Assembly: GCA_036429605.1 (NCBI GenBank)
Contig: JAVFKD010000016.1
Coordinates: forward strand, 4,712,001-4,776,000
Direction: 5' to 3'
From: Cladobotryum mycophilum
Lineage: Eukaryota; Ascomycota; Sordariomycetes; Hypocreales; Hypocreaceae
DNA: 64,000 nt
In this document: positions 10,443 through 22,078 of the stretch, in pieces
Numbering within the stretch: position 1 is the first letter of the stretch
Layout of the letters: every line of letters starts with the position of its first letter
Notes under the pieces: model-generated
What the model saw: only the letters and a program-made list of their open reading frames with translations
Told to the model about the DNA's origin: nothing
Databases searched by the model: none
Position numbers and translations under genes: made by a program

Positions 10443-11406
10443 CTCGGAACCATGGAAGCCCGTGGGACTTTTGTTTTTACTTCTTATCAGACACGTTTTA
10501 TGATGGGATAATTTGTTGCATATACCCAATACATGCTTTTATGTCCAAGGGATCCTTGCCGTAGCATTGGGCAGGATGTCTGTTGCGCCGCCCAGTTCAG
10601 CTGAACGATCAATAGCTGGGCTCTCATGGATGGCCAGCCCACTTCTACCCACAGGCATCAAGGTTTCATCGGGTATAACACATACCCTTTTATTCTAGCT
10701 CATTGTCAAAGTCACAACTGACGGAAATTCTTTCCACTTTGTACGCCTCACTGGTTCCGCAATTCCGAATGATGCAAGGGGGAGAGCAGTGCGGGCCGCG
10801 CCGGATTACCGAATTGGGAGAGTTCCATCGCTTACTAAACTGGATGACTAACAGTTTATCCGAAAGGGGATCATCAACGAATAAAACCCAAATCTTCCTC
10901 ACCACTTCATTCCATGATATCGGCATTTTTCTTGGAGTGGAGAAGTTGGGTCGCTACGAGCCAGAGGGGTCCATAATATATGTGCCCAGTCCATATGACA
11001 TTCTAGACTCATGCCGCTGCCCTAGTGAAGCCACTAAATCTGCGGTGAAGTGCGCCCTCTACCCACAACCCCCGACCCGCGTGCCCGCTAGCTGTCAACT
11101 GTTTAATCCCGTATAGTGTCCGTAGTGTCCGTTGGTTAGACTGGAGACGATTTGTAAGGAGAAGGAATTGATTCGCGTATTCCCCTTGGGAATAACACCG
11201 GGAACAATTTGTTTCCACTCAGCTCCAAATAGGCCCTATCAATTGCTGTCAATCCAGGACTAATGCAGAGATTGGGGAGACGAGTCAGAGCCTATTTGTA
11301 CTAGTACCTCGGCAATGGATATCTGGTCTACTTCCCAAGATGTTTCCCCTCTGTTCTTTGTGTTTTGAAGTGAAAGTCGAACCTTCTCATCGTATCTCTC
11401 TTCATC
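10443..11406. other. Intergenic with a weak 137-residue open frame
   Basis: A plus-strand frame at 10703-11116 is open for 137 codons but starts at TTG and resembles nothing I know. A second frame through the same bases (VTTDGNSFHFVRLTG) looks equally protein-like before it hits stops. This may be a decayed gene fragment. The last 150 bases should hold the transporter promoter. Confidence 0.25.
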
Positions 11407-13127
11407 ATGGGTGGCCTAGACGCAACAGACGATACGACATCTCTTGAGCAGGGCTCGGCACAAGACGATGAGCCAGAAGATAGCTGGACAGACGATCCTC
11501 GAAATCCGTACAACTGGAGCAACACCAAGAAAGTCTATCACACCGCCTGCGTTGCTTTCTACGCCTTCACCATGTAACACATCTCTCTTGTTGGTGCCAT
11601 ATTCAAGTAATGGACTTTGGCTAACTTTGATCTCTAGTACATACATGTCTTCGGCCTATGCTCCAGGAACAAGAAGAGCAGCTTCAGATCTGGGTGTCTC
11701 GCAAACCGTCTCTCTCCTAGGTGTCTCGATCTTCTGCCTTGGACTGTCTCTCGGCCCAGTCATCGGCGCCCCATTGAGTGAAACAGCAGGTCGCTTGGTT
11801 GTTTACCGGTTCGGCCTACCAATAGCTACTTTATTCATCATAGGCTCTGCTCTGGCAAGAAACATTAGAACCATTGTGGTTTGTCGGTTTCTTGCTGGTG
11901 TTTTTGGGAGCCCCGCACTGAGTGTTGGTGGCGGTTCTGTGGCAGACATTTGGCCCCCATCGCAACGTGGACCATCCACTGTTCTGTTTGTCACGGCGCC
12001 CTTCCTGGGGCCCTGCATCGGTAAGGCGATTTGTATGACCACCTAATCAGGCGCGGTAAAAGCTAACTTGATACAGCTCCTGTCATAGGCGGCTTCGTGA
12101 TAGAACACCTGAATTGGAGATGGCTTGAATGGGTTGCTGTCTTTTGGGCCATGGCTACATGCGTCTTTGCCCTTGGAATGTGCGAGACTTATAAGCCAAA
12201 GATCCTAGAACATGATGCCAGCAAGGAGAAGCTAGCAGCGAGGAGGGGAAGAATCCCAGTATTGCGCTGGGACTCTCTGCGGAAGTGGATCGCCGACTCG
12301 TTATTGCGACCACTGCAAATGTTCGCTACCGAGCCGATCGTATTATTCCTCAGCTTATATGTGGGTTTCAATTTTGCTGTGCTCTACGCCTTCTTCGCAT
12401 CCATGCCACTTGTATTCCGGCAGACTTACAACTTCACGGATCATGAAACGGGGCTCGTATTTTTGGCTCTGGGAGTCGGCACCATCCTCGGCACCACGAC
12501 TAACATCCTTTGCGACCGGTTCATATATCAGCGGAAATGCAAGGAAGCCTTGCAAAGAGGGGAGTCAGACCATCTTCCGGCAGAGCAACGTTTATATCCA
12601 GCCATGATGGGTAGTGTGGGTGTCGTTGTTGGTCTCTTTTGGTTCGCTTGGACCGCCAGATCTGACGTACACTGGATCAGCCCTGTGCTCGCCTTGATCC
12701 CATTCAACTGGGGAAATATGTGTATATTTGTACGCGATTCTGAGTCCCGGAATATCTGCCAACTCCCTTGTTTACGAGTTCTAATTTGAGCTATAGTCTT
12801 CCAATATGGTCTACTTGATCGACTGCTATGGGTCCCAATTCGGAGCGTCCGCGCTGTCAGCCAATGCTTTGACACGCTATGTGCTTGCCGCAGCTTTGCC
12901 TCTCGTCACCATTCAGAGTAAGTTAGCATTATCCCCCCCCCCCCTTTTTTTTTTTTTATAAACACAGAGTTGTTTTGCTGATACGGTGCTTTCACACAGT
13001 GTACGATGGACTGACAACGAAATGGGCCGCAAGCCTCCTTGGCTTTGTAGCACTGGCTTTAGTTCCTATCCCATGGATTCTCTTCGCATTTGGTCCTTCA
13101 ATTAGGAAGCGAAGCAAGTATGTTTAG
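11407..13127 (+). CDS. MFS transporter, drug:H+ antiporter (DHA1) type
   Basis: A complete gene with five exons: 11407-11573, 11638-12020, 12077-12729, 12797-12917 and 13000-13127. They sum to 1452 nt (483 aa), normal for 12-helix DHA1 proteins. The acidic cytosolic N-terminus ends in DPRNPYNWS, the usual DHA1 lead-in to helix 1. Family motifs follow: GPVIGAPLSETAGR, RFLAGVFGSPALSVGGG, ADIWPPSQRG and GPCIGAPVIGGFV. The middle loop (EHDASKEKLAARRGR) is cytosolic, and the second half has NMVYLIDCYG and ASALSANALTRY. These proteins export small toxic molecules, polyamines or metabolites across the plasma membrane using the proton gradient. The substrate cannot be told from sequence. The last intron contains a C10-T13 run. 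No biosynthetic genes flank it closely. Confidence 0.88.
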
Positions 13128-13389
13128 AAGAAGAGGGAATGCAAGCTGGGTGGAAAGAAATACCCACGGACTTTTAAATAGACACAGAAATAATCTCCCA
13201 CAACAAGAAAAGAAAAGACTAGCATCATGGATTGCGACATGGAGAACTTCTTTCCCCAGATTCCCAAAATTTCATTTGAACATGACTAGTTCGGGCCATT
13301 TCTAAGCAAGTATAAGCAGCCTAGATATGTGATATAGCTAATTCTTAATGTCTCCAAGTATATGTAATAGCTGATTGGATAAATGGCAA

Positions 13390-14164
13390 TTACTCCTTCC
13401 TGACGATAATAATTCCGATTTCTGGGAACTTTTGTCTGACCTCCCACTCCTCGTCTGACATGGCGAGGTTCGCTTTGTGCTCAGGTCCAAGAACTTCAGT
13501 CCGCCACTTCAATTTGCCCAGCATGCCCCCTAGCCTTGCCGCCTCCTCAAATACTTGCTTTCTGAGATGCCATGCCTTGAAGTCTACGCCCTTGTTATCC
13601 AGAAAGACATGAGTTCTCCATCCATCCCCTGAAGCAAGCTTCTCAGTGTACATGCGCTTCGGCCACATCCTATTTAGTGGTGGCTGTGTGCATAACTCGG
13701 CAAGTCGATCGAGGCTTTCGCTTGGTGGTGGAACGACACCGACAAACACGCCGCCCGGCTTGAGGTTCAGGGAGATATTCGCAAACATGTGCGATAAATG
13801 TTCTTTGCTCTGCCCGTAGTTGAGGAACCAAGCACCAAACGCTAGGTCGAAGTAGGCCTTGCTGCCGTTGGGGGCTAGTGAAACTGGTTTCGAGCCATCG
13901 CCAACCAGGAAACGTGCCCAATCGGACAATACCTAGTCAGCTAACCGGGCGGCAGCCGCATCAACCATGACGGGCGAGATGTCAACTCCTGTCAGGTTGC
14001 CAGCACCCCAAGGGAGTAGACGTTTGGAGTATGAGCCCGTACCGCAGGCAAACTCAAGGACTTTCATGCCTGGTTTCAGCAGTGGCTTGACAGCAAGTTC
14101 AAAATTCTGTATCCATGACGTCGTAGGAAGAACCGAGTCTGTCATATTGTGTAGGTCCGGTCAT
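13390..14164 (-). pseudogene. Class I SAM-dependent methyltransferase, disrupted
   Basis: The minus strand encodes a methyltransferase of about 257 residues with clear class I motifs: motif I VLEFACGTGSYS, the acidic end of strand 2 in LTGVDIS, the post-I helix VMVDAAAARL, motif II FDLAFGAWFLNY and motif III LKPGGVF. Two lesions interrupt it. The natural N-terminus (MTGPTQYDRLGSSYDVMD from the ATG at 14164) is one base out of phase with the body; the shift falls in a run of four A on the plus strand at 14101-14104. An in-frame TAG at 13933-13935 then separates ARLAD from VLSDWARF. A 39-nt GT-AG stretch covers the stop, but it would remove conserved helix residues and is too short for a normal intron. 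The substrate is unknown. Confidence 0.72.
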
Positions 14165-15577
14165 GTTGCAGATTTTGAGAAAGATGGAGTATGGAGATGA
14201 AAGAAGATGCTGCCCATGTGTCTTAGATTATGAGTTGAGAAGTGACATGACCAAGGACTTGACTAGATATGAGTGTGGAAGTCATCGTTATATTTATACT
14301 AGAACCCAGAGTGGGTATCAAAAAGTTAATGCAAAGTAGTTTAATGCATTTCTGAAGATAACATAGCATGTGAGGCCTCTCCTGTTAGCAGGTTGTTATT
14401 CCAACTACAAAAACAGCCTAGCGACTGATGTAAGATAAGACATGTATTGACGAGTAAATCGTTCCGTCCCGCAGCACTATACGATAAGAACTTTACCAAT
14501 CTTAAACGTCTCAAACGGCCTGCACGTCTTAGCACGATAGGGGATTCCTACAAAGACATTGTAGGAGAACGGGGTCTAGAATAGGCAAGATCTCCCGAGC
14601 CGCGTAAACTGGTAAGAGAAAGGGAACATATTAGTCTCTTTTCCCCACTCTTTGGGATTGGTTGTGTTCTCGTGTTTTGAGTCAGGTCTTAGTATTTTAC
14701 ACCGCAGTTTGCAGCAAGGCCATAAAATTTCAACTCCACTACGGCTACGTATATCTGAACTTTTCTTTGGTTGACATGGTGCTCGGATGCCCATGTCGGT
14801 TTATTGGTTAACAAGACAAGAGTCTGACAAGATGGAGAAACTCCTATACAAGGGCCACGTGGGGCTGAACCACCCCTTTCCCGTCTTCTTCTTTCCCACC
14901 ATGTTACACAATGGAGTTGGTACACCAGTAACTAGAAACCAGACGCCGAGTGATGTAAACGCAATTGAATTCCACTCATTATAAGAGGAGTGCTCATACT
15001 AAGAAGCGACAATGCCATAGCAGATATAAGACATACTCACTCATACATCTTATGTATATTTATACTAGACTAACACCAGTTGTTGGTCATCCTCACTAGG
15101 AGTACGTCAGGCTCTACGCTAAAAGAGGTAGCATGATGTTTCACAGCTTATCAAAAAGCTCTGATGATATTCGCATCTCCTACATAAAGGACTTCTAGAG
15201 AAAGGTGCAACGGCTTGTTGACGGCAACTAAAAGAGAAAATCTAGACAGACTCCAAGAAAGCCGGTCCTATATATTTCGGCAATCAGGTCCGCCTTACCA
15301 AACAAGGTGCTGGTATGTTGACATCCGTGAGCAGCATTACCAGTTCTCTCCAACCTGATGTTTCTTGATATTTGACGTGCGTCCATGTATGCAGGTGGTG
15401 TATAGCGACTAGCTAGTGTAGCTTGAACAAGGTATATAACCCCAAATCATCGACTGAAAATATTTCCATCTACCGCTTGCTCTATTATGGAAAGCATCTC
15501 ATGCTGTAGCATTATTATCCTTCAATAAAGGGCTAAGAGAATGCAAAATAAACTACAAGATTCTTCGCGTTTGCTTT
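14165..15577. other. Intergenic, no supported gene
   Basis: Small frames on both strands without recognisable composition. Parts are A/T rich with several near-repeats of TATATTTATACTAGA-like sequence (near 14288 and 15055). I see no RNA gene. Confidence 0.35.
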
Positions 15578-16131
15578 TTACTTCTGGAATTCGGGGCGGG
15601 TGTTGATCTCCTCCACAACTTGTTCTGCGTCAGGATCCCCCTCCTCCGCTAACCGCCGAAATTCATCCGTGTTGTCCTTGACCCACTGCTCAAAATATCC
15701 GGGCTGTCTCTAGTTAGCGGAAACCGTGAAAGAGGCAAGTGATATTGACGTACCATTGGAAGATGGAATCCGGCCTCCTTGGCAGAGTCAATATTGCCCA
15801 TGATGAGAACTCCATTCAACTGCTTTGCGCGAGAGTCCTTGCCAACCGCTTCATTCCAGATGCTCTCCAACTTATCTGACATGGCTTGGTATTGAGTCTG
15901 CGTGCGGGTAGTACCACTGCGCAGGCTGACCCAAAGCTTATTGATCTGTCGTGGAACGCCACCAACGTAGGTATCAGAGAATAGGCCCTGCGAGACGTCA
16001 ATGAAGCGAACGTTGACGATGAAGCGAGGTGCTTTGAAGGTTGTTGCATGCCAGTCAGTGATGGATCGTGCTAGTGTCAGCTTCTGGGCCTGAGAGAGCT
16101 TGATGACATGCTCAAAGTGATAGGTGGGCAT
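15578..16131 (-). CDS. Tautomerase-fold protein (oxalocrotonate-tautomerase-like)
   Basis: Exons 15754-16131 and 15578-15703 on the minus strand join across a 50-nt intron (GTACGT donor, CTAAC branch, CAG acceptor) to give 167 residues. The mature protein would begin with Pro after Met removal (MPTYHFEHVIKLS), as required in tautomerases where Pro1 is the catalytic base. NVRFIDVSQG and TYVGGVPRQINKLWVSLRSG follow, typical of the long fungal Tautomerase_3 group related to cis-CaaD. The C-terminus is acidic (EEGDPDAEQVVEE). Relatives act on small unsaturated acids or have only promiscuous activity, so the true substrate is unknown. It sits near an isochorismatase-like hydrolase and a RidA gene, which may mean shared catabolic use. 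Confidence 0.83.
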
Positions 16132-17190
16132 TTTGAAGAGTTGGGGTCTGACAACGTGGCAGAAAGATGCTGGATATTCTTGAGTTGGTGAATGTCATCG
16201 ACAGAGCCTCGGCTTAGCCATCCTTTATTACTTCCCATGTAAGTACTGGGTCAGCCATGGTCAGTTGCGATAGCCAGCGGCTAATGATTACAACAGGACA
16301 AGAGGCCGATGTCGGGTCTCTTATGGGTTGTTGATTTGATTTGGGAATGATCTAATTCTTGATCTGATGAGGAATTTGGAGGCCAGGGTCGTATTTCATT
16401 CCACATGACATAATGATCATTAATCATATTACTACCAAGAAAACAATGTGGGTTGGTTGGCGTAGTCTTGAACACAATCTCCGTTGTTTTCTAACATCAT
16501 CGGCTTTAAAAGGCAAATGGAGATAGAGTTGTCGGTCCGACCATTTTATGCACAGCCAGGAGGGGTAGTCTGAAGAAGCATGCTGTCAAGTATTTTGAAT
16601 GCCGAATCCCAGACCCCATGGCATCTCGCAACATCAATGGGTCTTCTAGAACGACTAGAAGAGGGAGTTTCCATGTTCAGAGCTTTGGGGACTTACAAAG
16701 GATCAGACAAGGCATCCATAATACTACAGATTCGGAAACGGAAAGCTCAACGGAAAGTAACGGCTCACTCCCCCGCACACGATGAGACAGTCTGAGGGGG
16801 TTCGACCAAGCCATTCTATGACTGCTGTGTGGGAAGAGAGATATCTCCGAAGCGGGGTAAACTCTATCCGTTCTTCGGCTGTTGATGTAGACCATGATTG
16901 AGGGGCTTGCACAGCGAGGGAGGGGGCATTGAGCAGCATAGCAACCTTGGATGACAAAGCTTGATGACAAAGATGGATTGAAGAGGGCGGATATCACGAC
17001 GCAATCGCTAGCATCACAAATCTCAACCATGGTATGCGAGCTGCATCATTGCCAGCGTATAAAGAGGCTTGAATGTGCTTGGCCGTTTGTCTGGTAAGAT
17101 TGGATATACTCAAACTTCTGATCAATATCATCATTGTTATAATCTAGTGCATCACCTTTGGCCCCTGAAGCCTCTTCTTCCTCCATCACC
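16132..17190. other. Divergent promoter region
   Basis: This lies between the minus-strand tautomerase gene and the plus-strand isochorismatase-like gene, so it should hold both promoters. Frames inside it (for example 16580-16795) do not look like protein. No clear TATA element or operator stands out. Confidence 0.4.
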
Positions 17191-17974
17191 ATGTCGCCAA
17201 AGACAGCTGTTCTTCTCATTGACCCTCTCAATGAATTCTTGCACCCCGATGGAAAACTTTATGCGAGACTCAAGGAAAGCCTTGAAGCTACTGATACTAT
17301 CAAAAACATGCATGCTGTGATCAAGACCGCAAGAAGCGCCAAGATCCCCATCTTTTACTGCCAGCATCAGTTGATTGAGGATGGCCAATTGGCCAACTGG
17401 AATCATAAGTCAAAGAGCCATCTTACAATTCAGAAAATCGGCTCGTTTAGAGTAGGAAGCTTTGGAGCCCAAATCTACCAAGAAATGGAACCGGACCGAA
17501 GCAACGGTGATGTCGTCGTCTCGCGTCACTGGAACAGCAGGTGAGTATATCCTTGCATAGAGACATGGAATGGCCTGGTTAACCGTTGGCCCAGTTCATT
17601 TGCCAACACGGACCTTGATTTCCAACTCCGCCAACAAGACATTACCCATGTCATCTGTGTTGGCATGGTCGCTAATACTTGTTTGGAATCCACGGCTCGG
17701 TATGCCGTTGAACTGTATGTACTCCCAATGCCCACCCGTCAACGAGAAATGGAACTAACAAGCCTGCGACTACAGGGGGTACCATGTAACCATTTTGTAG
17801 GTCCATTTCATTCAACAATTGCTACATAGTCGACGAGACTGACACTGCCTTAGGAGCGATGCAACTGCTGGCTTTAGCGTCCAGCTCAAGGATGTTGCGG
17901 AGAAGATCATTTGGCCCACCATTGTGGACCAAGTCATCAGCGTGGATGAATGGGCTGCGAGTCTGGCGCAGTGA
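17191..17974 (+). CDS. Isochorismatase-like cysteine hydrolase
   Basis: Four exons (17191-17540, 17595-17714, 17776-17796, 17854-17974) give 612 nt, 203 residues, the normal size of the family. The fold starts with the strand carrying the catalytic Asp (AVLLIDPLNEF, Asp11). The nucleophile is Cys146 in GMVANTCLESTARYA, preceded by the substrate-loop sequence NSSFANTDLD. Where many members have the catalytic Lys I see Arg/His (VVVSRHWNS), so it belongs to the branch with that substitution or has changed chemistry. The third exon is only 21 nt. Family members hydrolyse amides, ureido compounds or isochorismate in the cytosol. The neighbouring RidA gene recalls the bacterial RutB/RutC pair, which is only an analogy. 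The upstream TTG frame is ignored; ATG 17191 fits the family N-terminus. Confidence 0.87.
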
Positions 17975-19499
17975 GGGCGGGAAGCATCGGGGAGTAACAA
18001 GACGGCATGTCGACCCCCACCATTGATTGTATGGTAGCAATCCATGGAAGCGAGATAGTTGTTCCCAAATTGACTGGGGCTTACAAATTACCATTACATA
18101 CAGACTGCGCTATGCATGTCCCTCTATTACTCCATTTATGCGAACTAATGCCCAAAGCCAGGGCTTTAGTCTGATGTGTCCTTTACGTAATTGTGATGTG
18201 TAAGCAAGAATCTTGTATCACGAACAAGCCCCCTCGTTCTAATGATGGAGGTGAAGCCGAAGACGACGCAATTGGATATGGTTGTGGCGAATGCACAGGT
18301 ATCATTTGTCAGCATGATGATAAATCACAAGGGCGCAACATCTACTGGATCCTGGTCAGGGTAATATTAACATGCCTACTTCACTTCGCGGAGCAATTCT
18401 CCCCGTATCTAACCACTGAGTCTTCTGATCTCTGTGTCTTTTGGAATACTTGTGATTACTAACGTAGCTTAGGTCATCTGTTCAAACCATGGATCCAAGA
18501 TGTCACAAACCCAGCGCCCTGCCCATCCATTTTAGTTACCCTGTAGATATCTATCATTGCCATATAATGTAGAAAACTAGAGGGGTAACAAGACATTGGT
18601 GCGAGAAAGTCGTTTCCCTGTAGTTATGCCGATATACCCAAACAGAAAGAAATATTATCTAATTTTTTCGGATACGCATATCGAACAAATGGATGAAGTC
18701 AGGTTCATGAACGAAGTGCTTCTCCTTAAATGCTCTCCCGAATCTGATTGCATCGACCGCACACATTGAACCTGCCATCATGGCCATAGAGAATGCCTGG
18801 ATGTTTAGTGAGAGTCTGGAAAATGAAAATGGGTCGTTGGGTATCTGACACCATGACTTTGTGATGATAGCCGTGGAAGTCTAGTTGCGACCTCATTAGC
18901 CTGAGTGCACGCCCCTGAAGTGCATACCCCTGATCACACTCGGGCATGATCCTGCGTGCATAATGAGACATTGCTAGGGAGACACGGAAATGTTTGTTGC
19001 TGTTCCGAGTTCGGGAACACGCCTTTGCATGACATTTCTTCTACAAATCCCTCACAATAGTTGCAAAACCGGCCGTTATTGACGAGGGGGACGGGGATCC
19101 TGGGCAACTTTGCTGATTCAGCTGCATGACAAAGCATCACCCCTCCATCTCAAAAGAAACCCCGCCATCAATACTGATGGCTACATGGGTATCAGCCAAA
19201 CATCTAGTCAAAGGTAGGTATTCAAATGCACAACGAGCGTCTCATGACATATGATGTACCAACCCAACATTACAGTTTAATTTGGACTGTTGGCGAAGCG
19301 ACGCCCTTGAAGGCGGAGACGATGACGCCAATTAGTGACGCCGAAGCAAAGCGCACGCAGACCCTCTTGTTGAAAAGAAGGGAGACATGCCATGCCCTAT
19401 GAAAGGAAGCAATAGGATGCTACCAGCAGTCTTCTACGTCTCCTTCATCAATCGAAAATTTTGGATAGCTTTCGATAAACTATTTCTTCGTTGCCCAAG
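17975..19499. other. Intergenic with weak open frames
   Basis: A plus-strand frame at 18196-18462 starts with ATG and has a Cys-rich stretch (GYGCGECTGIICQ) followed by a hydrophobic segment. Minus-strand frames at 18726-18971 and 18934-19140 overlap out of phase and have scattered Cys (RFCNYCEGF, NVCGRC). None is recognisable, and I do not call a gene. Confidence 0.3.
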
Positions 19500-19996
19500 A
19501 TGGCGGCCCTACTGCCTGTTAACACAACCACAGGCCCGGCTCCAATTTCTCACTTCTCCCAGGCTCAGGTGTTTAACAGGCTGGTGTATGTCTCCGGAAC
19601 AATCGCTATTGATCCCAAGACTAATGCTATTGTTGAGGGAACTGTGAAGGAACGCACCGTGAGCTGTCTCAATACCCTAGGGGGCTGCTGGTTACTAATC
19701 CTGTTAAACCAGGAGCAAATCATTCGCAACATATCCGCAGTTCTTGAAGCTGCTAACTCGTCTCTGAAACGTATCATTAAAGTCAATGTATATCTCACAA
19801 CAATGGAGAGTTTCGGGCTAATGAACGAAGGATATGCCACATTCTTTTCCGAGCCCTTCCCGGTGAGTGTATTCATTGGACTCACATGAATGGCTAGTTT
19901 ATGAGCTAATTTATTCAGGCGAGGATCTGTGTGGCTGTTGTGGGATTACCGATGGGTACGGATGTCGAGATTGACTGTGTGGCGGCACAACATTAA
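19500..19996 (+). CDS. RidA/YjgF/UK114 family protein
   Basis: Exons 19500-19658, 19713-19862 and 19919-19996 give 387 nt, 128 residues, exactly the family size. The first intron is 54 nt with no in-frame stop, so retention would add 18 residues. Signature segments: LVYVSGTIAIDP near residue 25, ISAVLEAANSSLKRIIKVNVYL, and the C-terminal PARICVAVVGLPMGTDVEID that forms the trimer cleft. The Arg of PARICV is the residue that in active RidA proteins contacts the carboxylate of 2-aminoacrylate-type imines. These proteins hydrolyse reactive enamine/imine by-products of PLP enzymes in cytosol or mitochondria. The Gly/Asp-rich C-terminus is intact. Its closest annotated neighbour upstream is the isochorismatase-like hydrolase. 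Confidence 0.9.
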
Positions 19997-20790
19997 ATAG
20001 CTGTCAATGCTAGATCTATATTTTGGTCACTGAAGGCTCCGTTTCCAAAAGTGACCGTACTCTACCGGGAAGGATGCTGCTAACCTATTGCAAGCTACCT
20101 CTCAAGGATTGGGTGATCGAAATAAACCCATGATTATCACTACTAGCGGACTGAAGTGAACTCATCAAGCGACAAATTGTACTCACTGCCGCAATCTGGT
20201 TGGCTCTCTGTCAGTGATGCTGTAATACCTTAAAGTTTGTTGGAGCTACGCGAAGGTATCTGTTGTAGTTTGAAGACAGAACCAGGCGACGCTCGCAAAG
20301 AGTATCTTCTCAAATATGATTAGAAAATATAGCAGGAATTTTTGGACGAAGATTAGCTAACAAGCTAGGCCGACCTTTGTGCAGACTGGCTTCAATGGGC
20401 AAAGGTTGGATGCCACTGGATACTCCTTATGAAATTCTAAATAACCCCCTTCTCCCCCCTCCTTGTTTAAATGTGGAATAATGCCGAATAACAGAGTAAT
20501 GGAGGGGTTCATTGGGGATGTTTCTTCAGACATACGCAAGAAACCTATTAACACACTAACCACGAACATTTTAGAAGGTGCGTATTAAACTTTATGTGTT
20601 ATATTTTCATGCCTCCATATGAGTGTAGGACGTATCTCAAGTACACAATCGTTTGGACTTGCATAGTAAAGGTTGTCAGTGCTATTTTGCCCCAGCCAGG
20701 AGTGTTGGGCAACTTAGTATGCTCCGTGGCTATGGCGGGATAATAAAGTACTTATTAATGAATGATGACGGTAATAGTATTCAACTAGAA
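19997..20790. other. Convergent spacer, no feature
   Basis: Lies between the 3' ends of the RidA and tyrosinase genes. Only short chance frames are seen. Confidence 0.4.
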
Positions 20791-22078
20791 CTAGTACTCA
20801 TAACACAAGTCCTTTGACTTGGTGCTCATAACCTGTTTAACTTTGAGAGGTTTTCCAAAGTCCCCAAACTTCATCCAGTCTTCTAGCGAAGACGTACTAT
20901 TAATCGCAGCCTCGGAAAATTTCGTGTTCTCCTTGGGACCCTGGAAATCAGACATTCTCGAGGCAGGGTTGCGTTCCTGCCAAGTCCACCAAAGCCGGTC
21001 GAGCTGGGTGTGGTGGAGATAAAAGACAGGATCTGACATGATTCGTGAGATGTGGTCTCGCCATAGAGTGGTTGAATGTACGTACCATTTGGGGCAGTGA
21101 AGATTATGAAATCTCCTCTGATGAACTGAGGGATGGCGTCGTGCGAGTTCTTTTCCAACTGCATAAAGAAGTCTCGATAGGTATTGTGTTTGAGTATTGT
21201 GTTCACCTTCTCTGGTTTCACCAGATTCTGGAGCTTCTCCTTTGTCGCGCCCGACTGGAAACCCCTACTTAGGCAGTGTGGATGATTCCAAGCGTCATAC
21301 CCGTGCCCATTGGGCTTAGATTGCCAAACCCGCGTTGTGTTTCCGAAGGGTCCATCTCGTACACAGTGGCCTTTGTACAGTTCGACACCAGTGGCCTCCC
21401 CGTTCGAGCCAAATCCCAATACGTTGTCCCATATTGGAGATGCCTCTAGGTTGTCAGCATCAAGCGTCCAGTCCCAATATCTAATCACGTATGTTAGCGC
21501 ACGGCTCATATCCTTGGGAGAGGGTTTCGCTCTGGGTAGTCACGCACACAAGCCCTCCGTGGTAGCCACACTCTTCCCGTAATGTTGTTTCGTAGATGTG
21601 AAGGAAATACCGGTGCCACGGAAGAAATGCTGCTGCATCGTGCGTGCCGGAACTCTCCAGCACGTGGGCGTATGCCAGATCGTCATAACGTGAGCTTCCA
21701 CGGTCATGCTTTGAGTCTTTATACATAAGACATAGCACAGCGTTTATGTATGTCTCTTGCTCCTCTGGCTGTAGCGTCCTCCACTCCCTCCGCTTTGAGG
21801 GATTGCGGCATCCTGAATCGCCTCGCTTGAGGAAAAGGAATAGGTTGACGGCGAGAACTGATCCTACTATCAGGAATAAGATTCCCAACAGACGTATTCT
21901 CTTGTGCCTTTGACTTTAGCTGTATGTTAATTTGATTCAATCCTAGAAGGTGTGTGTGTGTGTGCTCTTACCTGCTAGATGTAGATTGAGCTGCTTCAGC
22001 GGCGTCAATATCAGCATTTTCTGATTTGGAAATGGGGAGATATATCCCGAGCTTATCAGCTTTCTTAAAGACGTGCAT
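20791..22078 (-). CDS. Membrane-anchored tyrosinase-type copper oxidase
   Basis: Minus-strand exons 21972-22078, 21548-21913, 21086-21480 and 20791-21032 join in frame to 1110 nt, 369 residues. An N-terminal cytosolic segment ends in basic residues (SQRHKRIR), then one helix (LLGILFLIVGSVLAVNLFLFL) and a lumenal catalytic domain, so it is type II. CuA ligands are readable: His of AYAHV, His of GTHDAAAF and His of FLPWHRYF, followed by the conserved YWDWT. In the CuB site SHDAIP supplies the first His, and FYLHHTQLDRLWW the third. The second CuB His, expected four residues after the first, reads as Pro by my alignment. The family hydroxylates or oxidises phenols; relatives with this anchor occur in melanin-like and fungal peptide pathways (the ustiloxin cluster has a tyrosinase, UstQ). 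The acceptor of intron 1 was chosen because the nearer AG gives an in-frame stop. Confidence 0.85.
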
